Positions 62,810 to 64,000 of a stretch of DNA of 64,000 nucleotides are shown one piece after another. The position numbers and the translations under genes are program-made. How positions within the stretch are numbered: the stretch's first letter is position 1; the number at the start of each line of letters is the position of its first letter. Origin of the DNA: Harmothoe impar (lineage: Eukaryota; Annelida; Polychaeta; Phyllodocida; Polynoidae). A model generated the notes under the pieces. The model was not told the DNA's origin. It did no database searches and worked only from the letters and a program-made list of their open reading frames with translations. The stretch is taken from NCBI GenBank assembly GCA_947462335.1, contig OX381709.1:39674904-39738903 (forward strand), written 5' to 3'.

Positions 62810-63349
62810 AGCCACCAACACATAACTTTACAATGTTTAACTCCCTATAAATACTGTGCAATCACCCCCTGTAGTTTTGCTTACAAACACAGCCACCCAC
62901 CATAGGTGATTAGCTAACTATTCACTGTTCCTACCGTGTCCATAGCCACATGACACAGGCAGACCTACATAGTATTGGGTCCATAAATCAAGGGGTTTAT
63001 AACAGCTATATATTTTCATGATGTTTTCTCTCGTCATGGCCCGAGACAATCATGCTGCCTATGTAACGTTCCTCGACGTCTGTTGATTAGTAATTGATTG
63101 TAAGAAAGCCACAACCCACAGAGTATCCGGTGTTATTTTAAGGAGTAAACGCACAGGAGACGTTCCTCACTCACTTGGCAGAGATCCACTTTTTAATCAT
63201 ATCAGAATCAATTACAATTTCTATATTTACATAATTATAATGTTGTATGGTAGTGTGTGAAAGGTGGTACTATATACATACTCCACATACAACTCATTAC
63301 AGTCCAGATAGTGCACTCCGCGAGACAACAACAACTATAACGAAACTAC

Positions 63350-63739
63350 ATGATGGAGTCTAAGAGGAAGCTGGAAGCATCTGAGAGACAACCTCTTCTA
63401 ACCAAGCCCCACCACAAGCACCCCCACCACCACCACCACCCTGACCCCCAGCACCACATACCCCACCACCATGGGGTGATCGCCAGGAGAGACCCCCGCA
63501 GGACACAGTCAGAGTCTATTGTATACCAGAAGAAGAAGGATGAGGAAGAGAAGGAGAGGGAACATCCTACTGTGGGGTTAAAGAGACATATCACCCTGCT
63601 GGACTGTGTGGCTATCATAGTGGGCAATGTGATAGGATCTGGGATCTTCATCTCCCCTAAGGGAGTGTATCAGAATGCGGGATCGGTAGGCGCCTGTCTC
63701 ATCGTCTGGGGTGCTATGGGAGTGTATGCCCTACTACAG
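63350..63739 (+). CDS. SLC7-family amino acid transporter, first coding exon
   Basis: The ATG at 63350 is followed at once by a second ATG, and the donor GTAGTT is at 63740, giving 130 codons ending in phase 0. Residues 1-75 are a cytosolic N-terminus with an unusual His/Pro-rich stretch (roughly 19-41, e.g. [11 protein letters not shown]) and an acidic/basic [11 protein letters not shown] segment. Residues about 76-130 match the start of SLC7 light-chain transporters (b0,+AT/y+LAT/asc group): [19 protein letters not shown], then [19 protein letters not shown] is the substrate-binding unwound part of TM1 in the APC fold. The next exon, expected to begin with GALCYAELG-like sequence, lies beyond the window. 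Partners (SLC3 heavy chain) and substrate cannot be told from this part. Confidence 0.9.
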
Positions 63740-64000
63740 GTAGTTTGTAGTTTGATTATTTATTGACCATAAAAAATCACAGACGTGGGGCACTTTTCAT
63801 AAATGGCCAAGAGAATACAAGAATCGAGCGATTGATCACCCTACTTTAGTACACGTGTATAGACACATAATAGATTATCATATTAAGCTACCAATCGGAT
63901 GTGGCCACCCTAAAAGACAACATTGTAGATTCTATTTCCATATCCTGTTTTTTTTATAGATACTTGGCTTAATTCTGATAATCCCATCCACATTTATTGC

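Overview
The window is nuclear DNA from an animal, most likely a non-vertebrate, probably marine, bilaterian. Its genes are split by GT-AG introns, the intergenic DNA is AT-rich and full of short non-autonomous DNA transposons, and the gene families are animal solute carriers and GIMAP/AIG1-type GTPases. I cannot name the species or phylum.

Layout. 360-1345 (+) is the 3' part of a VPS62-domain protein. 5123-12616 (-) and 19049-24421 (+) are two complete, divergently transcribed SLC22 (organic ion transporter) genes. Each has ten coding exons, and most exon lengths match between them. The second gene carries a 50-bp minisatellite that has duplicated the splice acceptor and start of its fourth coding exon about 19 times. 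25405-55761 is a tandem array of nine AIG1/GIMAP-like GTPase units, here called C to K: C-I on the minus strand, J on plus, K on minus. 63350-63739 (+) is the first coding exon of an SLC7-type amino acid transporter that continues past the window.

The GTPase array is the most notable part. A standard unit has four coding exons separated by phase-0 introns: a leader of 8-12 codons, an exon with a helical N-terminal extension plus G1 (Walker A) and G3 (DT[P/S]G[S][W/F]), a 29-34 codon exon (consensus INLASPRF), and a last exon with a THA[S/T]D G4-like motif, an AINN G5-like motif and a C-terminal membrane segment. Units differ by module. D has no P-loop exon. H is a lone last exon. I has an extra 35-codon exon. 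E has its leader fused to exon 2. E, F, G and I carry a Thr/Ser/Pro-rich tail after the membrane segment; C, D, H, J and K have short tails. The first ~200 bp of the last exon is almost identical in most units even where the rest has diverged, including inverted unit J, which suggests gene conversion or very recent duplication. Two decayed tail fragments lie between units.

Animal GIMAPs are linked to immune-cell survival and, in invertebrates, to responses to infection. A membrane-anchored, rapidly evolving array is consistent with an immune or stress role, but the sequence alone does not prove it.

All exon boundaries were read by eye from splice consensus, frame continuity and paralogue comparison; there are no transcript data.
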